DNA of 64,000 bases. Source: Trichopria drosophilae. Lineage: Eukaryota > Arthropoda > Insecta > Hymenoptera > Diapriidae. The notes under the pieces were generated by a model. The model had not been told where the DNA came from, did not search any database, and worked only from the letters and a program-made list of their open reading frames with translations. A program made the position numbers and the translations under genes. Location: the NCBI GenBank assembly GCA_030407085.1, contig CM059586.1, positions 105,289,501 to 105,353,500 on the forward strand, written 5' to 3'. Below, piece by piece: positions 21,241 through 31,882 of this stretch (positions within the stretch are counted from its first letter, which is position 1; each line of letters starts with the position of its first letter).

Positions 21241-21956
21241 ATTCCACAATTGGGGATTATTGTTAACGAGAAGGAAAGAATTATAAGGTCTTGCATGCAT
21301 TAATGGTCAAAAATTTGTTTTTTCACCAATTTATTAAAATCAAATTACCAAATTATCAAAACAGCTTGTACAGTTCTTCATTGATGCACTCAAATTCTTT
21401 AAATGGTATTAGAGAGAAAGTCCTATATTATGAAATATTTTAAGAATTTTAATCACAGACAGTGAATGGTATAATGTAAATAATAACAAGTGTTAATGAT
21501 ACATTACGGCATTTATTACATTTCTTTTCTAACATTTTCTATCGTTTTAGAAAGTCCAATGCACAGGTCCACCGTAAATAAGTCGTAACGAATGTACATA
21601 AAAGTACTCCATTATTAGTTGAACACAAATATCTCTCATCGCACTTTCTTTATAAACAAGAACTCTAAATATGAATTTCTTTTATAAGCAAAATTACACT
21701 TTCTAACCTGAAACCTATGCTCCCGTAATGGTAACGTATCATTGATTCTTTATATTTTTTGCCTGCGTATAACAGAAAATATATATACGAAATCAATGAT
21801 ACATATTCGGTTACATTTTGTATAAATTCCATACATGTATATAATATTCTATCAATTTTCTTAAAAAGGCAACCACGATAGTTGTAAACATTGTAAATAT
21901 ATATATAGACTACACCGACTGGCGACTGCAGTATGTACACCGTTGTGTGTATGCGT

Positions 21957-22090
21957 GTGTATGACCGGCTCGAAAGATTATCACGCAGTCTGGTGGCCAC
22001 AAATTGAACGAAATGCGTCTACCTTAAGTGAACTACCCCCACCATCGAAGTTGCGGGACCTGTACGACCGTGTCGAAAACAATAGGATAT
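21957..22090 (+). repeat. Dispersed repeat copy, inverted relative to 9596-9735
   Basis: Blocks GACCGGCTCGAAAGA, TGGTGGCCAC and GGACCTGTACGACCGTG are collinear with the reverse complement of 9596-9735. It is followed by TCGAAAACAATAGGA, which also occurs inverted at about 8553-8568. The surrounding 21246-22260 shows no supported gene. Confidence 0.75.
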
Positions 22091-22254
22091 GTACCTTTCA
22101 ATTGTTTTCAACTTCGATTTTTATACGAAATTTGATTGAAAATGAAGTATAAAAATTGTCATTTCCGTTGGCAAAAAAAAAATCTGCATAAGCAGCAGAA
22201 CACTCTACAGGCAGTTTGTGGTACTTGTAGATGGGATATTGAATGGTCAGAAAC

Positions 22255-22300
22255 AAATCTGATTGGTCGACTATGTCACGTGACGAGATAATTCTATCTC
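22255..22300 (+). promoter_or_regulatory. Putative ATPAF1 promoter elements (CCAAT and E-box)
   Basis: About 140 bp before the ATPAF1 ATG lie GATTGGTCG (an inverted CCAAT box, 22261-22269) and the palindrome TCACGTGA (22276-22283), an E-box of the USF/MITF/Myc-type bHLH class. Such sites are common in promoters of nuclear genes for mitochondrial proteins. The binding factor is inferred. Confidence 0.4.
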
Positions 22301-22422
22301 TTTTTAATACATATGTTGATTGTATATGCATACATATGGATGTATGCGTGCATTGATCCACATGTATAAGTTCTTTTTTCAAAAGATAAAATTAAGTTTT
22401 TGAAAAAAAATTACAAACTTCA

Positions 22423-23450
22423 ATGGTTTCGCCACTCAAGTGTTACATTTCTTACGTTAACAAATCTGTAAGAGTAGTTTCTTTGCTACGGAACATTGGA
22501 AAATCGAATATTCTGCCGTCGTCTTCAAAAAGACCAATCATGACAACAAAAGTGAATCTCGAAAAAAGCTTAGAAAAGTTGAAGATCAATCCATATTTCG
22601 AAAAATATGCTCAAAAAATCGCGAAATTGCAAGAGACGGATCCTGAAGAATTTTTGAAACGGGTCGAAACCAAAGAAAAGGAATTACAAGAAAAAAAAGG
22701 TATGTTCCTAACCTATAATCACAGATAATCAAAAATCAATCCAAGTGTAAAGTATTAACTTCTTTTATGATTTTTGCGTTACTTTTTTACTTTATTGATT
22801 TCAATGTTGAAGAGCGCCGGTTAAAGGATCGAAAGTTCGAGCAAGCAACGGTTGGAAAATCTCAGCTCACGCCTGGAACTCAACACCAAGAAAGCAGTTT
22901 AAATAAAATAATGAAGCTAGATTTGATCGCTGACAAAACTAAAGAAGAGATAACGCACATCTGGCACGAGTATCACAAACAAAAAGATTGTATATCCGCC
23001 GTAATGACTATCGATCAGTACGAGAAATTGTTCGAAGCCGGCAAGACGTATCCGACGTTCCTTTTACCTTTGCCGCGCGAAAACGGATACGAATTCATCG
23101 TTTTACAATTCTGCGGGACAGAAGTTCATATGACGCCTCTTCTTTGGTATCAGACGCACAAAGAAAATGCTCCGGAATGCTTAACGTTGTATCATTACAC
23201 AGACTTGAAAGAAAGTAAAGGCATTATTTTAATGCGTGGCGAATTCGACACAAAGTCATTAAACGTTCAAGAAGCTCAATGTCTAACAAACGAACTACAG
23301 CTTTATTACACGTCTGGTGACGAAGCGAGGAAGAAATTATTGGAAACGTTTACGAAGAAACCAGACGAATTTAAACATGCCGATTTACTGAAACAAATGG
23401 ATTCGATTACTTTAGACACAAGTCGTCAACTTAAATCAGCCTTAAAATGA
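22423..23450 (+). CDS. ATPAF1: ATP synthase mitochondrial F1 complex assembly factor 1 (ATP11 family)
   Basis: ATPAF1/Atp11p is a matrix chaperone that binds free F1 beta subunits during assembly of the F1-ATPase. There are two exons: 22423-22699 (phase 1, donor AAG|GTATGT) and 22813-23450 (stop TGA), giving about 304 residues. The N-terminus is basic and Ser-rich without early acidic residues, as in a mitochondrial presequence. Family signatures are in exon 2: LNKIMKLDLIADKT, PTFLLPLPRENGYEF, VLQFCGTEVHMT, LTLYHYTDLKESKGI and LNVQEAQCLTNELQLYY. The protein is intact and of usual length. AATAAA lies near 23482. The MARS2 gene starts within 200 bp on the same strand; its promoter must overlap this 3' end. 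The 112-bp intron is the only one. Confidence 0.95.
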
Positions 23451-23584
23451 AATCAATGAAGTTTATTAATTGTACATATAGAAATAAAACCTGTATTATA
23501 TTGTCTACTATTTTATTTTCTTTTACCATTCTTGTAATACTCGACGCTTGGAATGATTTAAAATTCTGTGAATTCTGTAAATAA

Positions 23585-26500
23585 ATTAAATTTTTAGTTA
23601 TAAAACGATTGTCGTTACGATCGTCAAAGTTCGGTTCGTCATGGAGTATAACGTCTCATTTATGGCGCACAAATCTTCAAAACAGAGCAATAGTAAGAAG
23701 TTACGCCAGCGCAGCACCGAAGTACAATTACATTACGACTCCAATATTTTACGTAAATGCAGGTAAGTAAATTTATTTGTTTATTTACGATTAGGATACA
23801 AATTTGTAACTTTCAGCGCCTCACATCGGACATCTTTATACCGCAGCATTGGCAGATTCGATAACTCGATTCAACGGAATGCGAGGTCAACCTACGCTGT
23901 TGAGCGCTGGCACTGACGAGCATGGGAATAAAGTTGAAGAAGCGGCGAAAAATGCAAAAATTCCTACCTTTGATTATTGCACTTCTGTTTCGCAAAAGTT
24001 TCGAAGCATGTGCGATACATTTCATATCGGTTACAGCGACTTTATAAGAACTACCGAGTCTCGACATTATGAGACAGTTCAAAAATTCTGGGTAAGAAAT
24101 TGTCGACAATGATATTGATATTTATTGCACACATACAGTAATACAATGTAGTATACATTATCATACATTAATTCTCATTATATATGATTATTATACAGTG
24201 GCCCTCCCTTTATTTTAACTCCTATTATTTTAACTGCGTCCTTTATTTTCACTTTCGACGCGTATTCACGATAGAAAAACTGTAAAAATTCCAAATTGGA
24301 AAAAAACAAGCGGCAGAAGATCCTTTTTATATATTGCACCTATCATTTACAATAAGATAGAAAAAAACAAAATAAGACAGTTAAGATCTAAAGACAAAGC
24401 AATCAAAAGCTGGATACTAAATAGACCTGATATACAGTGGCCCTCCCCTTATTTTAACTGCGTCCTTTATTTTAACTCTCTTTCGTCCCTTATTTTAACT
24501 TCTTCCAGTCGTGAGTTCCCCCACCATTCGCCATTTGAAAGTGTTCAAAAGAGTGCGGACTGCTGTTTGCGCTTGCGCATACAGGTGAAGAAGGACCACT
24601 ATACAGTAGTCCCTCCCTTATTCTAATTTGTCCAGTCAGGCAAGATGGCGGCCTTCTTCTCTTATTCTAATTTTCCCCTCTCCCCCACTACTTAGATTTG
24701 TAGTCTCACTTTTGTCTCTTTTTCTTTTGTTGCGCATGCGCCGTTATTTGCATTTAGAAAATCCACCCGTCAGTGGGGAGAACGCGTGAGGGGAAATATT
24801 AGAATAGGAGAAGAGAAAAAATTAGAATAAGAGAAGGAGTATTGTATTTCCTTTCTCTGTTTTTATTCTCTCATACTGCCAGTGGTGGGGATGAAGTGAA
24901 GCGGTAAAATAAGGGAAGAAGCCGCCATCTTCCATGACTCGAAAAGTTAAAATAAGGGGAGGGCCACTGTAACACATAAATAATATTTCCACTGTGTAAT
25001 TTAATTGCGTGTATGATAGCAATTTAGATAAATTTTTCTCAAAATTTATAGGATGCTTGAGCTTAGCTCGTCTGTATCCAGATGTTGTATCATTAAATTG
25101 TAAAATTAATGGCGTAGTACAGTAAGTCCTTCTCTTATTCTAATTTGTCCAGTCAGGCAAGATGGCGGCCTTCTTCCCCTTATTCTAATTTTCCCCTCTC
25201 TCCCACTAAACGTTTGCTGTTTCGCTTGTTCTCTCTCTTTCTCTTTCGCAGAGCATGCGCAGTTATGTGTCATATGTACTTCGAAGGAAAGTACACTAGT
25301 TCTCCTCTTATTCTAATTTCTTCTCTTATTGCAATTTTTTCCCTTCTCGTATTCTAATATTTCCCCACACGCGTTCTCCCCACCACGCCTACCGCTTTAT
25401 GCGCATGTGTAGAATTTATGTACGTACGTATGTATAGGTACGGCATGTATGTATGCGTATGCCCTATAGGAGGAATGAAAACATAACCCCTAAATAAAAT
25501 TATTTTGTACACATCCGTAAATTGATCGATGTGTCACAGTGGTTTGTATGTAAATTATTCACGTTGAATGTTTGGATAAAGGCAAAGGTACTTATTTATG
25601 TTGAATTTTTGGAGAAAAAAGTGAAACAAGAATTTGAGTAGTGGGGGGAGAGGAGAAAATTAGAACAAGGGAAGAAGGCCGCCATCTTGCCTGACTGGAC
25701 AAATTAGAATAAGGGGAGAACTACTGTAGTAGGTACGGTGGGGAGAACGCGTGAGGGGAAATATTAGAATATGAGAAAAGAAAAAATTAGAATAAGGGAA
25801 GACATTAGAATAAGGGAAGGACTACTGTAGTTTTCGATGATGTTCTTGTGCTTGCGAAGTACAGTGTTATCCCGTAAAAAATTTCCATACAGTGGTCCTC
25901 TCTTTATTTTAAATTTTTGAGTCAAGGCAGATGACGACTTCTTCCCTTATTTTACCGCTTCCCCTCATCCTCACCACTGGCAGTATGAGATAATAAAAAC
26001 AGAGAGAGGAGATGCAGTAGTCCTTCCCTTATTCTAATTTGTCCAGTCAGGCAAGATGGCGGCCTTCTTCCCTTATTCTAATTGTCCCCTCTCCCCCACT
26101 ACTTAGATTTGTAGTCTAACTTTTGTCTCTTTTTCTTTTGTTGCGCCTGCGCCGTTATTTGTATTTAGAAAATCCACACGTCAACACACGTCAGTGGGGA
26201 GAACGCGTGAGGGGAAATATTGGAATAGGAGAAGAGAAAAAATTAGAATAAGGGGAGACATTAGAGTAAGGGAAATTAGAATAAGGGAAGGGCTACTGTA
26301 GTTTTCGATGATGTTCTTGTGCTTGCGAAGTACAGTGTTATCCCGTAAAAAATTTCCATACAGTGGTCCTCTCTTTATTTTAAATTTTTGAGTCAAGGCA
26401 GATGACGACTTCTTCCCTTATTTTACCGCTTCCCCTCATCCTCACCACTGGCAGTATGAGATAATAAAAACAGAGAGAGGAGATGCAGTAGTCCTTCCCT

Positions 26501-28647
26501 TATTCTAATTTGTCCAGTCAGGCAAGATGGCGGCCTTCTTCCCTTATTCTAATTGTCCCCTCTCCCCCACTACTTAGATTTGTAGTCTAACTTTTGTCTC
26601 TTTTTCTTTTGTTGCGCCTGCGCCGTTATTTGTATTTAGAAAATCCACACGTCAACACACGTCAGTGGGGAGAACGCGTGAGGGGAAATATTAGAATAGG
26701 AGAAGAGAAAAAATTAGAATAAGGGGAGACATTAGAGTAAGGGAAGGGCTACTGTACTGTAAAATGGTCGAAACGTCGAAGATTTTTAATTAATTTGAGT
26801 TTATTATTTCCATCATTCCAAGAAATTAAATTCACACAGGAATTTTTTCACTTAAGAAACAATTACGGATAAGAAGAATTTATTTATATATGTCTAAATT
26901 ATTTTGGTAAATTTCAATAATTGCTAAAAGCTCATAATGTTTGTTTAGACTTCTAATATTTATGTGCATGATACGAAAGTTGTTTATATTTTCATTATTT
27001 TGAAGTATTTTAAAGCATGCTTGATGTGTATCAGTATTTTTACAGCTAATCCTAAAATCATTTTCCTGGAGTAATTGTATAGTAGAATTCATTGTATTTG
27101 ATGGTCGATTTTAGAGACGAAAAGTTTTTTCTTTAATTTAAATGTTTCACACTTAGTTTCATCCTCAGCTGAATGACTGATATCTCTATTTTGTTTATAT
27201 TGTTGGTTACTTTCTATAGAATTTGTGCACCACATGTCCAGAATTTTTTTAGATTTGTTTACATTATTTCAGAATCGTTTAAAAGACGCAGGCCACATTT
27301 ATAAAGGTACATATTCCGGCTGGTATTGTACTTCTGACGAAGCATTTTTATCAAGTCAGGATCTGACAGAAATAAAAACTCCGAATGGAGAAACTATTAA
27401 AGTTTCGACAGAATCCGGACATCCGGTGGAATGGTCTGAAGAAGAGAATTACAAATTCCGACTGAGTTCGTTTCAAAGCGATTTGAAGCACTGGCTGTCA
27501 GATGGTAATTATTCGTTACGTAAATAATTTAGGAAGAATATTTATTGGGGTGTTTGCAGCAAAAGTTGTCCAGCCGGCAAATTTTCATAAGATTTTGTCG
27601 CAATGGGTGGAGGATGGTTCATGCTTAGAAGATCTCAGTATTTCTAGGCCTTCGAAACGAGTCGGTTGGGGAATCGAGACTCCGGAAGATCCTTCGCAAA
27701 ATATTTACGTTTGGTTGGATGCGCTTGTCAGTTACTTGACGTTCTTGGGTTATCCGGATGAAAAGTACAAAGAATTTTGGCCTCCGAGCGTTCAGGTCAT
27801 CGGAAAAGACATTTTAAAATTTCACGGCATTTATTGGCCAGCGTTTCTAATTGCTGCAGGTTTAGAACCTCCGAAGGTGTTACTATGCCACTCGCATTGG
27901 ACGGTCGACAATGAAAAAATGTCAAAATCGAAAGGAAACGTCGTCTCCCCTTTCGACGCAGCAAATAAATTTACTGCCGAAGGTTTGCGATACTTTCTTC
28001 TACGCGACTCTGTACCCCACAACGATGCCAGTGAGTAAAAGTAAATTTTACTTTTCTTTTACGAAGTTACATTATGTGTTTTAGATTTCAGTTTAACGAG
28101 GGTCTCTCAAATATTGAACGCAGAACTCGCCGACACTTTTGGAAATTTGATAAGCAGATGCACAGGAAAAATTGTAAATCCTCGAAGAGAATTTCCTTCG
28201 CCAGCACTTCATGCGAGGACAGTTCGTTCGGATATTGCGAATAAGTTACGAGGACAATTAGAAGAATTGTCGAAGAATGCAGCGAAAAGTTACGAGGAGT
28301 TTTACACGCATCATGTTGTGGACCAAGTGATGACAGTGTTGCACACTGCGAATGAAATGTTAGAGTATCACAAACCTTGGAAACTTTGCAAGGAAATTGA
28401 CAATCGGGAAGCGATGGTGACTCTTCAATCTGTGTTGTCGTTGGCTCTAGAATCGACTCGAATCAGTGCGCTTGTGTTATTTCCAATAGTTCCGAAGTTG
28501 AGCAGTAATTTGTTGGATTTTTTACAAGTTCCGATCCAGAATCGAAGATGGGTAGACACGAAGCCGGCGTACTTGAATTATCTGATAAAAAAGACTTACC
28601 GGTTTAACGAAGGACGAATCATGTTCTTTCCGAAGATTAAACTGTAA
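23585..28647 (+). CDS. MARS2: Methionyl-tRNA synthetase, mitochondrial
   Basis: This class I synthetase charges mitochondrial tRNA-Met with methionine. Exons fitted by splice sites and phase: 23585(or later)-23762, 23817-24091, 27273-27504, 27560-28030, 28085-28647 (TAA). Exon 1 encodes an Arg-rich presequence-like stretch, then [13 protein letters not shown]. The HIGH motif is PHIGH at the start of exon 2, and [13 protein letters not shown] follows. Exon 4 carries [18 protein letters not shown] and the KMSKS loop [10 protein letters not shown]. Exon 5 is the helical anticodon-binding domain. As in other mitochondrial enzymes there is no C-terminal EMAP-type extension. The odd point is that the frame of exon 1 opens at a TAA (23582-23584) and holds no ATG, so the start is either in an unseen upstream exon (an acceptor-like TTTTTAG lies just before 23597) or lost by a base error. 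Intron 2 is 3.2 kb and full of MITEs. AATAAA lies near 28668. Confidence 0.93.
24196..24434. mobile_element. Solo 5' end of an A-family MITE (CAGTGGCCCTCCC)
   Basis: TA precedes CAGTGGCCCTCCCTTTATTT at 24196. A second, complete A-family element starts at 24435. No matching right end was found for this copy, so it is truncated. Confidence 0.6.
24435..24969. mobile_element. A-family pogo-like MITE, interrupted by a B-family MITE
   Basis: The ends are CAGTGGCCCTCCCCTTATTT and the mirrored AAATAAGGGGAGGGCCACTG, with TA on both sides. The body is split by the B element at 24604-24844; without it the element would be about 290 bp. The right part contains CCGCCATCTT. Confidence 0.85.
24604..24844. 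mobile_element. B-family pogo-like MITE (CAGTAGTCCCTCCC), nested
   Basis: It starts CAGTAGTCCCTCCCTTATTC at 24604 with TA before it and ends GAATAAGAGAAGGAGTATTG at 24844 with TA after it. It is inserted in the A-family element 24435-24969. Sub-terminal CAAGATGGCGGCC is present. Confidence 0.85.
25120..25726. mobile_element. B-family element, 607 bp, longer form
   Basis: The ends CAGTAAGTCCTTCTCTTATT and GAATAAGGGGAGAACTACTG are flanked by TA. The sub-terminal block TGTCCAGTCAGGCAAGATGG is present on the left and mirrored on the right near 25685-25702. The middle differs from the short B copies (for example TGTATGCGTATGCCC). It could be a longer relative, but no transposase was recognised. 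Confidence 0.8.
25727..25829. mobile_element. Truncated right end of a B-family MITE
   Basis: Starts inside the element (GTGGGGAGAACGCGTGAGGG) and ends GGGAAGGACTACTG followed by TA at 25828-25829. It abuts the 607-bp copy and the 471-bp duplication. Confidence 0.65.
25830..26757. repeat. Tandem duplication of about 471 bp, each unit an A-half/B composite MITE
   Basis: GTTTTCGATGATGTTCTTGT occurs at 25830 and again at 26301, and the sequence that follows is nearly identical for about 455-471 bp. Each unit contains an A-family half (CAGTGGTCCTCTCTTTATTT, at 25890 and about 26361) joined to a B-family element (CAGTAGTCCTTCCCTTATTC, at 26015 and about 26486). Differences are confined mostly to one short insertion near the end of unit 1. 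Confidence 0.9.
26758..26879 (+). repeat. Short retroelement-like tail with half of a ribozyme-like motif
   Basis: GGTCGAAACGTCGAAG at about 26765 resembles the 3' half of the motif at 4235-4279 (stem II strand, GAAAC, GTC). The 5' half is missing, cut off by the neighbouring MITE duplication. Confidence 0.3.
26880..27092 (-). pseudogene. Non-LTR retrotransposon fragment (ORF2 endonuclease start)
   Basis: The minus-strand frame encodes [20 protein letters not shown], the typical opening of a LINE apurinic-type endonuclease domain (family wording LNIRSLNK). Only about 70 codons remain before the frame is lost. It lies inside MARS2 intron 2, opposite to that gene. Confidence 0.65.
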
Positions 28648-28689
28648 ACATTTTTTTATTGCGTATTAATAAAATTATTTAAAAAAAGT

Positions 28690-30130
28690 TTTGTGTTTTT
28701 TTCTTCCCTTTTCTGAAATAAAGTGTAAACTGGAAGGAAGTCTTATGTTAATTTATTTACAGAGAACAATCATTCGAATATACCAGTGTACATAAATATT
28801 GAGAGGAGAGCGAACTTTTGACAACGCCATTCACATACCTAAATACGTCCCATTCATGCGCATCGCTCGGCACGCATCGTCAAATAGAAAAATAAATAAA
28901 TGGCTATTTACAAGATGGAAAATGAATTTAGGAAACGCGATCCTAAGTATTGCTATTAAAATTACGAGTCGACAACTCAGAGTCTGGCGGTCCTTCGTCT
29001 ATGGGTATGTCAAAGGTTTTTTTTTTAAGAAAACATTTCAATCGCAATCGAACATTTGACAATTTTTGAAGAAAGTTTAAGACAAAGTGTATTAAAATGA
29101 TCGATTGTCGATTATAATGATTTCATTGTACGGCGCAAAGGAGATATGCGACTCGAAAGAAGAATTGATCGATTCGTTCGAAATGATGAACAACAGTTTA
29201 TAGATTCATTAAAAATATATACAATACATAAAAGGAATAAATACATCATTTATAATTCGACGGAATGATTATATCAGCTGAAGTGACCTTGAAACTTGTA
29301 CTCGTCAAAGAAAGATTTTCAAAAATATTCGCTATTAAATATAAAAGTAATCGTTACTTTAAAAAATTTACAGGTTGGAAATAAAAGTCGAGGATAAATG
29401 CGTTATATGCTTATATAGAATATATCTATACGTGTATTAAAAATTATGAAATTCTTAATACGAATAACAACTATAAAATACCTATGCATACAATTAACTG
29501 CACCTTTGAGGGCTGCAAAACGTTTCTGGTTTCTAAATAAAAGTCTTCGCGATTTTATGTACATTAAAAGTATTTACAATTTTTTTTGTCACGTTTTAAG
29601 GGTCACTCAGTTTTCGTATTAAATTTAAAATTTAATATGAAACGGAAGTATGAGTTACGCAAGCCATGATTGTTTTTTGTGGTAGTCGATGAAATGTCAA
29701 ACAATTTTATGCTAACGATAGTAATTAAAACTAATTTCTTAGTAACCGAAAAAGAATTCTTGACTTGAATTTGAATTTATGAGTTGCTTAAACTAAATCC
29801 AAAAATATTTTTGAATTCCTTCGAATAGAAAAGAAATAAAATTCAGATTATCGAAAAGATATTTAAAAAATAATACCAGTAACTTATTATTTGAATGTAT
29901 TGATAATAATTGAGTAATAAATTCAGTTTATTTTGAATTACTTTGAATCTAAGCAGTTTTTTATATGGAAATACGAAAAAATGTAATCAATTTCACTGGA
30001 ACTAAGTAATAATAATATGTGAAAGTAAACAATGTGTATTATGGACGTAACATTTGTTTTTCTTTATAATAAAAATATATATATAATAAAGCCGACACAT
30101 TAAAACGAATTTTCCCGAATTCAAATATTC
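28690..30130. other. Gene-free AT-rich interval after MARS2
   Basis: Follows the MARS2 poly(A) region. It holds short unsupported frames only; no repeat structure was recognised. Confidence 0.4.
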
Positions 30131-30183
30131 GAATTGGGTTCTGACGTTTTTCAATTCGAAATGTCAAAAAACTGGATTGTAAA

Positions 30184-30300
30184 CCCAACAAACCAAAAAG
30201 TATACGAAAAATCTGTGTACGATTTAGTACGTTTCTGTTTCTTTCCCGCTCTTTCAGTTACGAATGCGAGGTCAATGTTTTTTAGGTTATGTTTATGTTC
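30184..30300. repeat. Dispersed repeat 'TATACGAAAAATCTGTG', copy 1
   Basis: The block AAGTATACGAAAAATCTGTG followed by ACGATTTAGTACGTTTCTG and CTTTCCCGCTCTTTCAGTTA also occurs at 31883-32010 and, more degenerate, at 32386-32480. Inverted pieces lie at about 32815-32840 and 33040-33085. The units often begin and end near CCCA-TAAACGAAA wording, so they may be MITE-like. Confidence 0.7.
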
Positions 30301-30304
30301 TATG

Positions 30305-30574
30305 CACTGTAAAAAATTTCTGTGTAAATTTGCCACTCTCAGCGTCGGAAATTTTGTAACCAACGCTGAACGTAGGGTTTTTACAAGTTTAAGTTGGTAA
30401 ATTTACCACTTGTAGCGTAGGTATTTACACGGTTTACATATTGTCACTGTAAAAACCCTACGCTGCATGTGGTAAATTTTCTAACCTAAACTTGTGAAAA
30501 CCCTACGTTCAGCGTTGGTTACAAAATTGTCCACGCTAAGAGTGGTAAAATTACACAGAAATTTTTTACAGTGT
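30305..30574. mobile_element. Foldback MITE, 270 bp, ends CACTGTAAAAAA / TTTTTTACAGTG
   Basis: Long arms mirror each other, including ATTTCTGTGTAA, CCAACGCTGAACGTAGGG and AAACTTG. Comparison with the related repeat copy at 31880-32040 (which lacks it) puts the insertion in TTCTAT-CAC-TATTATG with a likely 2-bp (TG) duplication. CACTG ends with 2-3 bp duplications are reminiscent of CACTA-type elements, but that is inference. Confidence 0.85.
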
Positions 30575-30710
30575 GCACTTATTATGTCGGATTAGAACGA
30601 ACGAATTTCAATGAAAATGGTCAAGAAACCGAAATAAAACTTATTTAATTCGTTTTAATTCTTCCTCGTGTATATTTATTATCCAGGAGTCTTATTCGAA
30701 TTTATACGAT

Positions 30711-30869
30711 CCCTAGTAAACGAAAACGGATAGAAAGGTAAAAATACGAATTGAAATGAATTCAAGTGAATTAAAATGAATTAAAACGCATGAAAATGAT
30801 TAATTGAATCCACTTTTTAATTCATTTTAATTCACTTGAATTCATTTCAATTCGTTTTCGTTTACTGGG
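30711..30869. mobile_element. Foldback element, CCTAGTAAACGAAAACG family
   Basis: CTAGTAAACGAAAACG at 30713 is mirrored by CGTTTTCGTTTACTGG before 30869. Inner arms AATTGAAATGAATTCAAGTG / CACTTGAATTCATTTCAATT pair over about 60 bp. It ends six bases before the next element (30876). Confidence 0.85.
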
Positions 30870-30875
30870 TCTGTA

Positions 30876-31823
30876 CCCTATTGAAAACATCCATGTGGAT
30901 TCCATATGAATTCCATCTGGATTTTCAATGTGGATTTCCATATGGATTCCATATGGAACGATGTGGATTCGACTGGATTCCATGTGGATTTTTGGTGGGG
31001 ATTCCATATGGATTTTTTATATGGATTTTCATGTGGATTTTCCACGTGGATTCCATATGGATATGTAAGTGGAATATGAATTCCATGTTGATTTTTAGTA
31101 TGGATTCGTTATGGATTATTTTATGTACATCATTCCGTATAGTTATTTTAATGTGGATTCCATATGGATTCCATATGGAATTTTTATGTGTTTTCCATAT
31201 GAATTTTTGATATGGATGTTCATGTGGATTTCCATATGGATTTTCCACAAGGAGTCTACGTGGATAGATGTGGATTCAAAATGGGTTGTTACATAGATAC
31301 TACGTGGATTCCATATGGATTTTTTATGTGGATTCCATATGGATTATTTATGTGGATTCCATATGGATTTTTTATGTGAATTCCATATGAATTTTTGACA
31401 TGGATCTTCATGTGGATTTCCATATGGATTTTCCACATGGGGACTACGTGGATTGATGTGGATTCAAAATGGTTTGTTACATAGATACTACGTGGATTCC
31501 ATAATGAATCCACATCAAAAAACAATACGGAATGTACATAAAATAATCCATAACGAATCCATTTTGAATTCACATCAATCCACGTAGACTCCATATGGAA
31601 ATCCACATGAAAATCCATGTCAAAAATTCATATGGAATTCACATCAAAAATCCATACGGAATCCACATCAAAAATCCATATGGAATCCACACCAAAAATC
31701 CATATGGAATCCAGACGAATCCACATGGAATCCACATCAATCCATATGGAATCCTTGTGGAAAATCCACATTGAAAATCCATATGGAATCCATATGGAAT
31801 CCACATGGATTTTTTCAATAGGG
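30876..31823. mobile_element. 948-bp foldback element built from a minisatellite, TA target duplication
   Basis: The ends are CCCTATTGAAAACATCCATG and its mirror (CATGGATTTTTTCAATAGGG), with TA on both sides (30874-30875, 31824-31825). Inside, variants of ATGTGGATTCCATATGGATT repeat about 25-30 times in one orientation to about 31500, then in the opposite orientation to the end. Non-satellite inserts such as GAATGTACATAAAATAATCC appear in mirrored positions (about 31120 and 31530). Reading frames across it (HMESTWI-type repeats) are by-products. Confidence 0.9.
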
Positions 31824-31882
31824 TAATTCAAGAATAGAATTAATTCGATCGTATAAGATATCGTATTTAATAGCTTTAAATT

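Noticed and set aside
30836..31831. Repeated HMESTWI / PYGIHMES-type peptides on both strands
   Set aside because: They come from the palindromic minisatellite element and have no independent support as genes.
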